Part shown: in pieces, positions 23,176 through 34,667 of the stretch | Layout of the letters: every line of letters starts with the position of its first letter | Position numbering within the stretch: the stretch's first letter is position 1 | Assembly: GCF_003369915.1 (NCBI RefSeq) | Contig: NC_046674.1 | Coordinates: 22,633,657 to 22,697,656 of the forward strand | From: Drosophila miranda | Lineage: Eukaryota; Arthropoda; Insecta; Diptera; Drosophilidae | Length of the DNA: 64,000 bases | Direction: 5' to 3' | Position numbers and translations under genes: made by a program | Notes under the pieces: model-generated | Databases searched by the model: none | What the model was told of the DNA's origin: nothing | The model's input: the letters and a program-made list of their open reading frames with translations, nothing else

Positions 23176-23674
23176 CATAAACAACCGCAAATGTTAGCCA
23201 ACCGTTGCACTCAAGATGCCAAATCAGCGAACTTCAGTTCAGCGCCCTGAATGTGACGGTCAACCGGCGGTAATCTGATATCTTGCACATGCCGCAAGAT
23301 CAGCATTATCGCTTATGCCAAGTCGGCTTACCGACTGTAGCTTTGTAGCTCTAAGTACATACATATATTTTGTAGCTTTGCATTCTTTGGCAATTAAATA
23401 CTTTTGATTCAGCTTATGCCCCAGCTTGCTGGTGGCTCCTAGTTTTAGTTCTGTTCTTATAACGAAAGCTAACGCTTGTTAATAAACCTTGCTCCGGCAA
23501 CCAGCCGTAAACACTTTGAATTATTAATTCTATACCACTGTACCACAAGGCCAGTGATAAGAGAGACAGTTATCTCTCCAACATAATCTTCATAAAGGAT
23601 TCTATACCACGGAACCCGCACGAGGACCACGCATCAAGCAGCTAAGGCTACTTGGACATACGGACAACTTAATT
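23142..23674 (+). repeat. 3' LTR
   Basis: This 533-bp copy of the left LTR is preceded by the purine tract AGGGGAGAG (about 23,132-23,140). It differs from the left LTR at two sites, one in the CCAAC(A/C)GTTG block and one in the GTGAC(C/G)GTCAA block. It is followed by the TGTA duplication. Confidence 0.95.
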
Positions 23675-23678
23675 TGTA

Positions 23679-24249
23679 CATGCATATTCGGTATATGGCA
23701 TGGCAGGGTCGTCATTCCAAGAAGCTGGTGTAGTTTCTTCCAATAAACACTATTTTTAACTGCTGTTCGACCATTTTATTAAATTTTCTTTTTCCTTTTT
23801 TAACATGCACCTGACTTTCCCATCACCATGTCTTATATCCAGTTTAGAAAGCAGAATTTCTCTAAAGGGTTATTAGAGAAATTAGAGAAAGATAATTCGT
23901 TTTTGGATTATTTTTGGATTAACTTCATCTTTTTAATAATAAGAACCAATGGATCCAGGAAGGTTAAATCTTTAAGACAGCCTGTGCAGGCTATCGATCA
24001 GGATTATAGAAGATAGATCTGTTATCTGTTTCCATCCTTCCGCTACTCTTTTTTATTTCGCTACATCTGTCTCTCTCTCTCTTTCACTTCTCACACCAAC
24101 ACCAGCCTCCTCCGACAGGGGGCGCACACTACATGATTAAGAGAGTAAGAGAGAGAAAGACAAAGCGTGACAGGGGCAATGTTGGCTATTCTGTCTATAA
24201 CAATGATCCGATCTAATCCAGATTTAGCAAACTGGTGGTCGAAGAACAG
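23679..24249. repeat. Intergenic with DINE-1-like fragment
   Basis: From about 24,030 to 24,240 the sequence parallels 9,850-10,090: a CTCTCTCTCT block, AACACCAG, GGGGGCGCACACTACA, an AGAGAGAAAGA block, then CTGTCTATAACAATGATC and ATCCAGA. This is a diverged relative of the DINE-1-like element at 9.5-10.4 kb. The first 350 bases after the LTR show nothing I can name. Confidence 0.5.
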
Positions 24250-24798
24250 CTAATCGCGGAAGCTCAGGATTATGGGTCTACTGTACTGCGGTGGACGGTA
24301 TAGCACCTCCACGGATGTGGCGCGCACTGAGTGTCGATGGGCGTCCTTTTCCGACAGGCGAACTGTAGGGTAATGCAGAACATCCTCTCTGTTGTGCTTC
24401 CTCACCTGGACCTTCGCACAGAAAACCCAGCGAACGAAACCATAGTGTTGGTTTTTTAGGGCATTGCATAGGTTCAGAGGCGGGCGCAAGTGGATGGTGT
24501 AGAAGGCGCTCAGTAGCTTGACATCCTCATCCTTTTTTCCCATGCTATTTTCGTACAGCGGTTTGAATGTGGAGATGGGGTCGCGCTGCAGCTGGTGCGA
24601 GTAGATGAGGTGGCCTGGCGCTCCAGGAAACTTGGCCGGGAACAGCACTCCCACACATACATATTACTTATGTACATATGTTCGTCGCCTTCTGCCGATA
24701 CACGCTGAAGGTGGTAGCAAAGTGGTTAAAGACCTGCAGAGATTGTCCAATGAGTGGTCCATAATCCAGCCGCACTTGGGATACACCACGACCCCGAT
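24250..24798 (-). pseudogene. Unassigned protein-coding remnant
   Basis: On the minus strand a block starts after a good acceptor (TTGCTTTTTTAG, exon from 24,798) and encodes about 40 protein-like residues (RGVSQVRLDYGPLIGQSL onward). A second block, 24,654-24,250, encodes about 134 residues beginning near GVLFPAKFPGAPGHL and ending at a stop. The two blocks are in different frames. They are separated by a short low-complexity stretch rich in ATGTA and ACATA, which looks like an insertion that broke one exon. I do not recognise the protein and see no catalytic motif. It could be a live gene with a very small unusual intron, but a decayed or fragmentary gene is more likely. Confidence 0.45.
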
Positions 24799-25100
24799 CT
24801 AAAAAAGCAAGAATATAAAAATCATTAGAAGCTATTGCCATCAGGCTATGCACGCGACATCTTACCTGCAAATAGTTGTATGCTCAGGCGCTCAGTTTAA
24901 GGCTCATTTCTTATCCCACACCGGACACACGGGTGCTAGATTTAGTGGCAGCGATCCGGCAGATCATATAAATCTTTAGTGCAATCAATTTGTTCAATAA
25001 ATTTGTGCAGTAAAGATTTTGTTTGTTTATATATATATCGATGATCGAAAATGTTGACAAAATACCATTGCAGCCAAATAATATCGACATGTGGACGATA

Positions 25101-25243
25101 AGTATAAATAATAGAAACGGTGTTGGCAAACTTTGAACAATCGGCGAGGGTGCTATCGATTGTGCAGAGATTCCTTCCGTTCATCACTAGACTTTTGTTG
25201 TTGCGCGCATTTGTATCGCGGTTTTTCGACCCGGAAAATCTGA
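25101..25243 (+). promoter_or_regulatory. Spermine synthase promoter region (copy 2 of repeat)
   Basis: This lies directly upstream of the Sms start codon at 25,280. It contains TATCGATT at 25,154-25,161 (DRE-like) and the block shared with 16,031-16,153. It also lies upstream of the minus-strand remnant at 24.25-24.80 kb, so it may once have been bidirectional. Confidence 0.55.
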
Positions 25244-25279
25244 GAAAATAAAAGTTGGAAAAATCTGTGGACTAGCACA

Positions 25280-28200
25280 ATGGCAGCCCAGACCATACTG
25301 TTCGACTTCACGCTGGATAGTGCCAAAACGGGCGACGAGAAGCAGCGCCAGGAGGTGGCCAAGATACTGCGAAACGAACTGGAGCACGTCTTCCCCCAGC
25401 TGGAGCTGGCCTACAGCATGGAGTCGCCCGAGAACGGTTACTTCTCGGTGCTGCACGAGAACAAGGCCACGATCATCACTTGCCGCATCTTCCAGCACGG
25501 CCTGCTGACCGTCAATGTGGAGTACTTCCTGCCCGCTGGCAAGGAGCCCATCATGTCCTTTGATGTATGTAGAGCTATTCCCTAAGATTACACCGACAAC
25601 ACTCGCCTTCCGTCCTTGCCATCGCATACTTACACATGAGGTGCCCCCAAACCCTACCCCTGCCACAGAAAAAACACGTAGCTTTCCGGTGTTGATTAGC
25701 TGAAGGAAGGGGTTTGTTCCGCCAGCAGGGAAATTGATTTTCCACATACATTCGACTGCACGGCTGTTTGTGTCTCTGTCTGGGTGTGTGTGTGCGTGTC
25801 TCGTGCCGGCGGCGGGTGCGTGCCAGACCGTTTTCCCTTTCGCGTCGTCGATGCCTCGTGCTGTACCCAAACCCTCGGCCTCTGGGTCACTCATGGGCTG
25901 GCTTGTCCTTGGCCTCAAGGGGCCGAGAGTGCGGCTACCCTTTCCCCAATGCCACCATACAAGGCCTAAAGTATTATCTAACACCTCCGCTAACCGATTT
26001 GGTGGCTTTACATGTATGTATCGTGCATATGCATATCATCTGACGACGGGCCTAACACTAGGCTTTTGCGCTAGATTACCTCACCAGTCCCCCGCTCCCG
26101 CTCTCCCGCTCTCTCGCTACTGCTCTCTTTCTGGGGCCCACGTGGGGTTGGTCGCTTCGAAATCAAGTTCATTGATTGAAATTCGGATCCAATGCCACAA
26201 AAAACAGCGAAAAACATATGTAGATAGTACGAGTATACACATATACACACGTAGCCCCCGCGTATCTTGATGCCGGTTCTGCGATTTCCCCACAAACATT
26301 GTGTGTTTTTTCTTGGTATGTATTTTGCAATCTGCATCTGCAGCTGCAGCAGCAGCAGGCCCTCGAGGCATATTTATGGCTCGGTCTGTAGATTCCTTTT
26401 TGGTTTATTCACTTTCCTTTTTCATAAGTATCCAAGTATTTGCGACTATTAATAGTTTTGCGGCTGGGCTGCCTAAGCGGGGGGCGCTCGTAGAGTTCGC
26501 CGCGAAGGTCATTCCTTCCGCTGTGGTCTACCATATGTATTTTTGATTTATTCATCAATTACCCAACCCGTGCCAGCATTTGTGTTTGTAAGAGGTTTAA
26601 ATAAAGCATTACTTTGCAGACCATGCGCACCATGGAACTGATTCTGCGACAGAAATTAGATTCCGATCGGTCCAAGTACTTGCCACCGATAAAGCGCGGC
26701 GGATATATCGACATATATATGACTAGCTCAGGTTGGTCGAATTAGTTTAGTTACGCCCAGTTCCATTTGCAATAAATATAACAAAACAACAAAAAAAAAA
26801 AAACAAAAAACCCCTCATACCTAAAAAACACCCACTACCCACTATATATTCGTACCACTTTTCCACCTGAAAATCCGAGAACAGTCTTTTAAAATTCCGC
26901 TGCTGGGCCTTGAGCGTCCGTGAAGTAATGTTATCCGTGCAAATGCGATTACACGGTGGTCGGTCCCAAGGCCTGAGAGAAATTTTCTATGCACCTACTA
27001 TGTACAACACATCATGAATATAATCGGTTTGCCACCCAATCCACCCACCCACCTACATATGTACATATGTACATATATATAGCGTTACATCCTAGCTAAA
27101 TACGAATTACCTAGGACGTTCCTGCATGCTTGTTCCGTCACGCTACTAGTTTCGAAAGACGGCCTTCAAAGACGGCCCGGACCTTCTTTGTATTGTACTT
27201 ATTCCCTCCTCTAAATGATTTATGATAATTTGTTTTTATTTTTTAATTTTTGTATACTTTTTATTTCCATATATTCAAACGATCAATCCGATCTCTCATC
27301 TTCGCGCCATGAACAACCACATCTCGGGGCCACTTGCAATCCGACAACAAAACAACGAAAAACCAAACTGAAAATTCACCAAAATTATCTCTGAATTATA
27401 AAATAATGTGTAAACTATTGAAATTATACTTATACGCCCTATGCACAACATGTGTCTGTCACCTGCCCCGCCTCGACTCGCCTCGTTCGCCTCGTCTCGC
27501 CTCGCTCCTACGTACGCTCGCTCGCTCGCTCTCGATCAACAACAACTACACCTACACCACCACCAACCACCAACCACGAAACGAAACGAAATGAAACGAA
27601 TCGAACCACCACCACCCCCACTAGGGCTTGGTGTATGGCAAGAGCTTGGAAAATGCCTTGGCCGTGAAACTGAAGGCCATTAGGGGACAAAAGCTGCCCG
27701 CCCTGAGGCGCGGTGATGTCCCTAGGTATTTTCCATCGTCAGGTAACGTATACTCTTTGGTTTTCATTTTACAAAATAGAGCAAACTACTGATATACTGA
27801 TTACTGATATGTATGTACCATGTACTATGTAATACTCGTCGTACATCTTGATGTACTCGTATGAATGAACGTTGAGCGTATGCGTATGCAGCACCGAGCT
27901 GATGTTCTGAGAGTTCTAGAGGCACCAAGCATGATAGATTCATTTCAGCCATTTTTCGTTAGTTCGGATTTTTGGTTAATGTAATGTCGGACTCTCTCCT
28001 CCTTTTGATGGGAGTCGAGCCTCTGTGTTACTTTGATGTTCTTTCTCTATCATTTTTGGTTCGTTTTGCTTCTGATTCTCCGTTGGTTCTCAGCATGCCG
28101 CCGCTTAGCCACCAAAAGTCAACTGAATTCTAATGCCTATTCGCATAAATATGTAAACATGTTGAAGCATATTCTAATAATGGTTAATCTTTCGCAGATG

Positions 28201-28996
28201 AGCGCATCATTGAGTACGATATCGACAAGCTGGTCTACGAGGTGCGCTCGCCCTTCCAGAAGATTCAAATCTTACACTCAAAGACCCTGGGAAACATGCT
28301 GCTGTTGGACGAGCTTCAGAGTAAGTGCCACATAGAGGCGGCCAGGCCATCGGCAATCGATTAGCGCCAGCGTGAGCTTGAGCATGATATAATCATTTCC
28401 CACTTTTTACAGACATCGCCGAGTCCGATCTGATCTATACGGAAACCCTGATGGGTCGTGGCATTGAGAACTATGAGGGCAAGGAGATCTGCATTCTGGG
28501 TGGCGGGGACGGCGCCCTGCTGTACGAGCTGCTCAAGGAGAACCCCAAGCACGTGGTGATGCTGGAGATCGATGAGCTGGTGATGGAGGCCTGCAACAAG
28601 TATCTCAATTCGATTTGCGGCGATGTTCTGGAGAAGCGCAGGAGCGATCAGTACGAAATCGTTGTGGGCGACTGTGTGGAGTACTTGAAGAAGTTCATTG
28701 GCGAGGGCCGCAAGTTTGACTATGTGTTCGGGGACCTCACCGACATACCCATCACAGGGGCACCTGTCGGTGTCGACTGGGATTTTATTAGGACCATTTT
28801 CGAGCACTCGTTCAAGGTGCTGAAGCCCGATGGCAAGTTCTTGACCCACGGCAACGGCACCAGCTGCACTGAATCTCTGGAGCTGTTCGAGGAGCAGCTG
28901 GCACTGCTCAAGCCGAAGGTTAAGTTCACCACATCGAAGGCATTCGTTCCGTCATTCATGGAAGAGTGGCTCTTCTATCAAGTGTCTTTCGCTTGA
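25280..28996 (+). CDS. Sms: Spermine synthase
   Basis: The enzyme transfers an aminopropyl group from decarboxylated S-adenosylmethionine to spermidine in the cytosol. The exons are 25280-25564, one alternative second exon (26620-26731, or 27625-27742), 28198-28320 and 28413-28996. All junctions are GT-AG with matching phases, giving 367 or 369 residues, close to human SMS (366). Exon 1 is the N-terminal dimerisation domain, which spermidine synthases lack. Exon 3 has the [19 protein letters not shown] segment. Exon 4 has the nucleotide-binding GGGDG (about 203-207) and the GDLTDIP loop, which carries the catalytic Asp in the aminopropyltransferase family. The ATG at 25,280 begins [10 protein letters not shown], matching the family start. 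Nothing is broken. Confidence 0.93.
26620..26731 (+). other. Sms: Sms alternative exon 2a
   Basis: Acceptor TTTGCAG, donor GTTGGT. It encodes 37 codons plus one base and contains [15 protein letters not shown]. This corresponds to the segment before the catalytic domain in human SMS (LPPIVRGGAID). It is the same phase as exon 2b, so either can join exons 1 and 3. Confidence 0.85.
27625..27742 (+). other. Sms: Sms alternative exon 2b
   Basis: Acceptor CCCACTAG, donor GTAACG. It encodes 39 codons plus one base and contains [17 protein letters not shown], aligning to the same protein segment as exon 2a. Because both encode the same module in the same phase, inclusion is expected to be mutually exclusive. 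Using both would leave the phase wrong (1+1) and break the frame. Confidence 0.82.
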
Positions 28997-29980
28997 CCAG
29001 CTCAAGGCGAACGACCAGTAGCGCGACGACTAGGGGGCAAGGGAGGCCAGCCACGTATAACAGCACCACCAGCAACTACTATAAAGACGGATAATACCAC
29101 AACGTGTCTCCGGAATGCTACTTCCAGCACACCATCAGCCCACACACCAGCAGCATCAGCAACATCTGAAACATCAACAGCACCACCACACCACAACGAC
29201 CAGAACAAGCCCAGAACGGAGCTTGAACTTCGAGAGCCGCTCATCAAGCTGCACTCCTACACAGTCACTCTGCACGGAGCAGCAGAAGTCAAGCCGGCGC
29301 TGCCCAAGCTCCGGCAGCGTCGTCGCCAGCTACGTGTGCACTATCACCATTCTCTGGTTTCTTAGTGGAGGCTAATGTCATCGCCATCGTCATCCGCATC
29401 GCATCGCAGCTCAAGGCATCTCTCAACAGAAGAAGAACAGAACCGAACCCAAACGCACTTCCAATGGCTGTTACTTACAATTGAAAACCAAACCAAATAT
29501 TTATCCAACTCGTTTACGTTTACGATTAAGTTAGAAGTTAATTCTGTTCTCGTTCTCGTTTACTGATTATTTCACTAACTAAATTTAAGTCGAAAGTACA
29601 AGTTTTAACGACGGGGACAGGCCACACCACAATTTTACGTATTTGTGTTTAATTAAATTACTTCTAAGCGTGGAATGTATGTTTGCGACTACTAGTATTT
29701 GTATCTGTAGTACATACCTACATGTGTGGGTACATACTCGTGTGTATTTCTTGTAATGTATATCCTACTACTATGTACGTTCGTAGTGCAGTGCATATGT
29801 TTAGTTTTCCATTTACGGGCAAATTTACGGAATACGGAGGAGGCAGGCTCGCCCGAGCGAGCATGTGTGCATGAGGGTGTGAGGAACGTAGCATTCGACA
29901 CCATCTTTTATTGCTGTACAATTAATAATACAACCTATTTCACTTGAATTTTAAAGAAAATACTTGAAAAGTAATAAATA
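28997..29980 (+). other. Sms 3' untranslated region
   Basis: This follows the TGA at 28,994-28,996. It contains CAG/CAC-rich sequence at 29,115-29,200 and a poly(A) signal AATAAA at 29,973-29,978. Short open frames here are low-complexity and unsupported. Confidence 0.6.
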
Positions 29981-30819
29981 GTCGTACGCAGAATCAGAGT
30001 TTTGCTATATTTCCGTATTCGAATAACCTCTGGAATTGGAAGTCGGAGTAGGCTGGAATGATTAATATGATATATTTTCCAATCTTCGAACTTCTAAAAC
30101 TTCATGGCGGGAACGAAGAGAAAAAACGTAAATCGAAAATAGTTTCAAATGTTCCACGCAAAATCGTTGTTGCCAGAAAACGTCTGCATGGAGTGCAAGC
30201 AGGACGAGGTAAAACTCGTGGCACGCCCTATGAATGTTGATGTCACATACTCTGCGTTATTTTCTAGCCTAGTAGAGGATAAGGTTCAATTCAATGCATT
30301 TAAATCCTTGTCGCTCATTCACTTTCAACGAATTTCTATTTGGCGCTCAAAATGATGGCCGAACCGTTTAAGGCTCTTCTTTATACCCTGGGGAAATTGA
30401 TATTATAGAATTGAGACAATTTTTGTCATCTCAAGCTCCTATTTATATATGCAGAAACTAGTCAGTTTCCGTTCTAAAGCTATTTCAACGATATTTTGCA
30501 GCTTATTGTCTTCTTACAGAGACCAAGATCGATCGGGATCGAGATTTATATACAACACACAAATCATATGTTTCAATATGTCTAAAAAATATGTGTCTGA
30601 GAAAAGGTCTTTATTAATTACGTTTTAAAACAGCTTGGAAAACAGTGTCTTCATATTGAATTAACAAAATAGGGTATAAAATTGCACATACTCCAGTAAA
30701 GCTACTAGTAAGAAATGACATTCCATACTCACTTACGTTGCCACTGTTTTTTTCTTTACCTTTTTGATTAAACCTTGTTCTAGACAAGATCCAAAAAAGC
30801 AAGTATTTAAAATAAGCTG
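29981..30819. other. Intergenic between Sms and Pbgs
   Basis: No supported gene. A short frame at 30,149-30,355 has a CMEC pair but no full zinc-finger pattern. A TATACCCTGGGG string near 30,382 may be an end of a degraded mobile element. Confidence 0.45.
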
Positions 30820-31029
30820 GTCAAGTAGAAAATTGATTCATTAATCGAATTAAATTATGTGGGCAGGGCTGAAGTTTCAATCTACCTAGTAATATTCTAC
30901 GGAATATCAAAAACGAGGAATATGTATAATATAACTTGCACTCTTCAGTATAATTACGGTATATTTTTCAAATGAGACGGTATATTTTGGTATGTTCCTG
31001 AGGGTCGATAAACTACATTTTCTCAGCTG
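30820..31029 (+). repeat. Inverted promoter repeat, arm 1 (upstream of Pbgs)
   Basis: About 210 bp that matches, as reverse complement, 34,668-34,870. Shared blocks in order are TCAAGTA.AAAATTGATTCA, ATGTGGGCAGGGCTGA, CTAGTAATATTCTACGGAA, ATCAAAA.CGAGGAATA, TTACGGTATATTTTTCAAAT, GACGGTATATTTTGGTAT, GGTCGATAA and CAGCTG. It ends about 75 bp before the Pbgs start codon, so it covers the likely promoter. The GGTATATTTT strings resemble a known fly core-promoter motif (Ohler motif 6). Confidence 0.85.
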
Positions 31030-31102
31030 ATTCTCACTGGTGTTGACACTTCTGCCGTTTTCGGGAGAAAAGCAAAGAAAGTTGAGTGAAATAGAAGGAA
31101 GT

Positions 31103-32086
31103 ATGGACCGGAAACTACACAGTGGCATGCACCATCCCACCCTGCGACTGCTGCAGGAGTCGGGCTGTGAAATCTCGCCTCACAACCTGATGTACCCCGT
31201 CTTCATTGTGAGCAACGACGATGATGTGCAGCCGATCGCCAGCATGCCAGGGATCTCCAGGTTCGGAGTGAACCGACTGCGGGATCACCTGGAGCCGCTG
31301 GTCAAGAAGGGACTGACCTCCGTGCTACTCTTCGGCGTGGTAGAGTCTGAACTGAAGGACGAGGAGGCCTCGAATGCGGACTCGGCGGTGAACCCTGTGG
31401 TGCGGGCCCTGCCCAAGCTGCGGGAATGGTTTCCCGACCTGCTCATTGCCTGTGACGTGTGCATCTGTCCCTATTCCTCGCACGGCCACTGCGGCCTCTT
31501 GGGCAAGGCAGGCCTGGAGAACGGACCGAGCATAAAGCGGATAGCCGAGATAGCTGTGGCGTACGGACATGCTGGGGCCCACATCGTGGCTCCCTCCGAC
31601 ATGATGGACAACCGCGTGCGGGCCATCAAGCAGGCCCTGATCGACGCCAGTTTGAACAGTGTCTCGCTGCTGGCCTATTCCGCCAAGTTCGCGTCCAACT
31701 TCTACGGTCCGTTCCGGGAGGCGGCTCAGTCAGCCCCCAAGTTCGGCGATCGGCGGTGCTACCAGCTGCCCAGTGGATCCCGCAGCCTGGCTATGCGCGC
31801 AATTCAGCGCGATGTCAGCGAGGGGGCGGACATGCTGATGGTGAAGCCCGGCATGCCGTACCTGGACATTCTGCGACAGACCAAGGACTCCTATCCCTAC
31901 CACACACTGTACGTGTACCAGGTGTCCGGCGAGTACGCCATGCTCTATCACGCCTCTAAGGCAGGTGCCTTCGAGCTGCGCGATGCCGTGCTGGAGTCCA
32001 TGCGAAGCTTCCGTCGCGCTGGGGCCGATTGCATCATTACCTACTACACCCCCTACCTGCTGGACATAATTGGCAGGACCGCCTAA
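31103..32086 (+). CDS. Pbgs: Porphobilinogen synthase (delta-aminolevulinate dehydratase)
   Basis: This is the second step of haem synthesis: two 5-aminolevulinate molecules condense to porphobilinogen in the cytosol. It is a single-exon frame of 327 residues from the ATG at 31,103 (human ALAD is 330). The open frame upstream has no ATG. Zinc ligands are visible in [14 protein letters not shown] (Cys120, Cys122, Cys130), so this is the zinc-dependent animal type. The two Schiff-base lysines are Lys195 (YSAKFAS) and Lys248 (MVKPGMPY). It appears intact. It converges on the minus-strand gene ending at 32,890. Confidence 0.96.
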   Translation: MDRKLHSGMHHPTLRLLQESGCEISPHNLMYPVFIVSNDDDVQPIASMPGISRFGVNRLRDHLEPLVKKGLTSVLLFGVVESELKDEEASNADSAVNPVVRALPKLREWFPDLLIACDVCICPYSSHGHCGLLGKAGLENGPSIKRIAEIAVAYGHAGAHIVAPSDMMDNRVRAIKQALIDASLNSVSLLAYSAKFASNFYGPFREAAQSAPKFGDRRCYQLPSGSRSLAMRAIQRDVSEGADMLMVKPGMPYLDILRQTKDSYPYHTLYVYQVSGEYAMLYHASKAGAFELRDAVLESMRSFRRAGADCIITYYTPYLLDIIGRTA

Positions 32087-32889
32087 AGAAACGGAAAGAC
32101 TGAACCATACAAAAGTCTCAAGAAGCGTGCAATCACACAAAATACAATATATGTAACATAGGTTCCTCGGGTTTCGTCTTTAGTTTTTAGAATTGTCACT
32201 CTGTAATTCATGTGTAATCACCATTACTGGTGCTTCTGTGGCGTCGTCAGAATACACTTCCATATACGTACATACACAATTTTGTGTATCTGCGTATCTG
32301 CGTGCTTATCAATCGATCCGATTTGGAAGTCTAATGTGCGCTGTGCGCTGTGTGTTGTGTGCTGTGCGCTATGTGCCATGTGCGGATGTACTTGTGGGGC
32401 AACGCATTTCGAATTTCAATTGATTGGTCGAATATTTCACAATTTTTCAGCGGGCGAACCGGTCGAACCAGTGGGCCAGCGAAAGTGTGGTCCAGACGTT
32501 GGCATTTAACACTTTAATGTAGGCCGATTTCGATTTCGATTTCGATTAGAGATATATTTATATAACTGTATGTATGATGTGGCGAACAGTGAACACTGCC
32601 TACAGCTCTTACATGCTAGCCTAGGCCTAGTGGCTCATAAAATTGGTACACTTTCAAGTCTTACAAAACGATAAAATCACAAAATCAAATGCAATAAGTA
32701 CATGAGGGGGGTCCTCAGATCGAGATAAAACAACTAATTCAAGGGGAAACTATAGCTACGTACGAATAGTCGTGAATATGTGTATATGTGGGGGAGAATA
32801 CTGAGTGCGTTTTAAGGATTGATTGCGATTTATGTGGGATTATGGCTATCGCTGGGATGCTGCCTGGCCTGGCCTGCCTGCCTGCCTGC
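32087..32889. other. Convergent 3' untranslated regions
   Basis: This gap separates the Pbgs stop from the minus-strand stop at 32,890 and should hold both 3' untranslated regions. It contains GTGCGCTGTGTG-type repeats (32,335-32,390), a GATTTCGATTTC run near 32,525 and CTGCCTGCCTGC near 32,870. No coding sequence is supported. Confidence 0.55.
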
Positions 32890-34562
32890 CTAGGGGCTTT
32901 CGGTATTGTTGATCTGGCTGTGCTCGAGAATGTCCGTGTTTTGCATCGGCTCCAGGTCCGTTTCGGATATGATCTCGGCCAGCCACTGCTCGATTTGCAC
33001 CGGATGGAAGGAGTCCTCGTCCCCACTGTTTGCCTCTAGGATGATCTTCAAGTTCTCGAAGTTCTTGAGGACTAAGCGCCTTCCCGGCGCTATCTGTGAC
33101 CCCGACACCGACTCTGTGGCCTGGCTTTGGCTCTGGGTGTTGGTGGTTGTGGTGGTGCTGCTGGATATGGACACGTCTTCTTGCCTCGGCGGCTGCACTG
33201 TGTTGGAGTTGGCATCGCAGCTAGAATCGGCGGCTGCTGTCTGCACAGACGAGGTCGTTGTGGGTGCCTCTGGCTCTGGCTCTGGCACATTGTTGTATGG
33301 GCGCCGCGGCTTCTCCTTTATGCTCTTCTTGATCTCGTTTAGCAGGCGATTGTAGAAGTCGCAGGTGACCTCGTGATTGTCAACCTCCTGAAAACGATAC
33401 CCGTTCCTGGGGGTCGGTGTAGACTGGCCAGAGCTGGACTCCTGCTGCTTTGGCGGCTCCTCCACCGTCTGTGCCGCCGGCCTGGCATTCTTCTTTGACT
33501 GCTTCTTCGACTGCGAACGGGAGCTCGCATTGCTCGAATAGCTCGAGCTGGAGGCGGTTGTTGTCGGAGTGGAATGCGACTGCGACTGCGATTGAGAGTG
33601 CGAGTGGGAGTGATCGGTGTTGCTGCTGGAGTCGGCAGACTTCACGATCGGTATCTCCGCACTGACGGCTTCCTCGGTGGCGCAGTTGATCGTCAGGCTG
33701 GCGATGTTGCGCAGGTTGATGGTGCCGTTGCAGTTGTTGATTGTGATTTTTGGTTTGAAGCGCTGCTTGCGGCCCTTGGGCTTGGTGGGGGGATCAGCCG
33801 ATGGCAGCTCGAGGCAGCTGCTCTTCGACTTGGCCGTCTCTCGGCCCAGACTGGAGACAGCATCGGCTATTGACGACTCCAGCTCATCGTCCAGCTCTTC
33901 CAGATTGAGCGGCGGCACGGCCACAGGCACGTGGGAATCGCGCTTTATCTTTGACTTACGTATCAGTTCCTTGGCTTCCTGCAGCGTTATGTTGATAATG
34001 GAACGCTTGACGTTCTCCTCGACGACACTCTTGTTCCCCGAGAAGTCCACCACTATGGCCTCGGGCTGCGCCTCGTCCTCCAGGTCATAGTAGGAGATCT
34101 TGCGGTCCTGCAGGTATTTGTACATCGTATCGTGGTCGTCCAGCGGCTCGATGTAGTCCTCACTGCGCAGTCCGGTGTTCCGATAATCCTGCAGCGCCAG
34201 CTGCATGTTGCTGTTGTCCAGCAGGAAGTGGCCAAAGCTGCGAATGGCTGCCAGCAGCTTCTCCTCCTCGTCCCCATCGCCAGTGATGAAGCGGACACCG
34301 CCCTGGTCCGCACTATCCGCGCTGTCCACAGGCGACGCCTTCAGCTGCATCTGCTGCTGCTGGGTGTTGGCGATGACCTCCAGCTGTCGCAGCAGCAGCT
34401 TCTCGCGCATATGCAGCGCCGCGCGAACCTCGTTAAACTTCTTTTGTACATTGCCTTTGACCTGAAAACCCGAATGGAAAAAGGGTGTGAAGAGGCTTTT
34501 CTTTTTCCCGCATCGCATGAAAGGAACTCGTTTCCACTCACCTCTTCCAGAATCTTGTCCAT
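32890..34562 (-). CDS. Uncharacterised coiled-coil / low-complexity protein
   Basis: Two coding exons: a seven-codon exon 34562-34542 (MDKILEE, donor GTGAGTG) and 34461-32890 (acceptor GGGTTTTCAG), total 530 residues. The 78-bp intron is phase 0 and happens to stay open for part of its length. Residues 8-45 are a charged, heptad-like helix ending in a Gln run. Then comes a conserved-looking acidic region with KYLQDRKISYYDLEDEA. A Ser/His/Gln-rich spacer with HSHSQSQSQS follows, then a Pro/Glu segment and an acidic C-terminus containing FENLKIILEAN. There is no enzyme motif or membrane segment, and I do not recognise the family. The helix after MDKILEE recalls the coiled coil that follows B-boxes, but no zinc fingers are present. 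It is convergent with Pbgs. Confidence 0.88.
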
Positions 34563-34667
34563 GGCGACCACTCTTTCACGGCTAGGATTTCTCAGACACA
34601 GGGCATTTTCTCGCGAACTTTCCGTTTTCTTAAATTTTCTGCAAGTGTTTGATCGAAGATACATAAA

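Larger units (their letters stand above)
16552..23674 (+). mobile_element. Gypsy-type endogenous retrovirus (errantivirus)
   Basis: This is a full-length LTR element of 7,123 bp. It is flanked by TGTA on both sides (16,548-16,551 and 23,675-23,678), the 4-bp duplication typical of gypsy relatives. It has two 533-bp LTRs, a TGGCGCCCAAC primer-binding site at the end of the left LTR (tRNA-Lys type) and a purine tract AGGGGAGAG just before the right LTR. The order is gag, pol, env. The two LTRs differ at only two positions that I can find (an A/C and a C/G), so the insertion is very recent. The coding part is not intact: a deletion within pol removes part of the integrase. It lies between the Inpp5e promoter side and the spermine synthase neighbourhood. 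Confidence 0.95.

Noticed and set aside
30149..30355. Possible ZAD-type zinc-finger fragment
   Set aside because: There is a single CMEC pair only; the second Cys pair and the surrounding domain are missing.
33090..34313. Other open frames opposite and beside the coiled-coil gene
   Set aside because: They are shadows of the CAG/CTC-rich coding exon in other frames.
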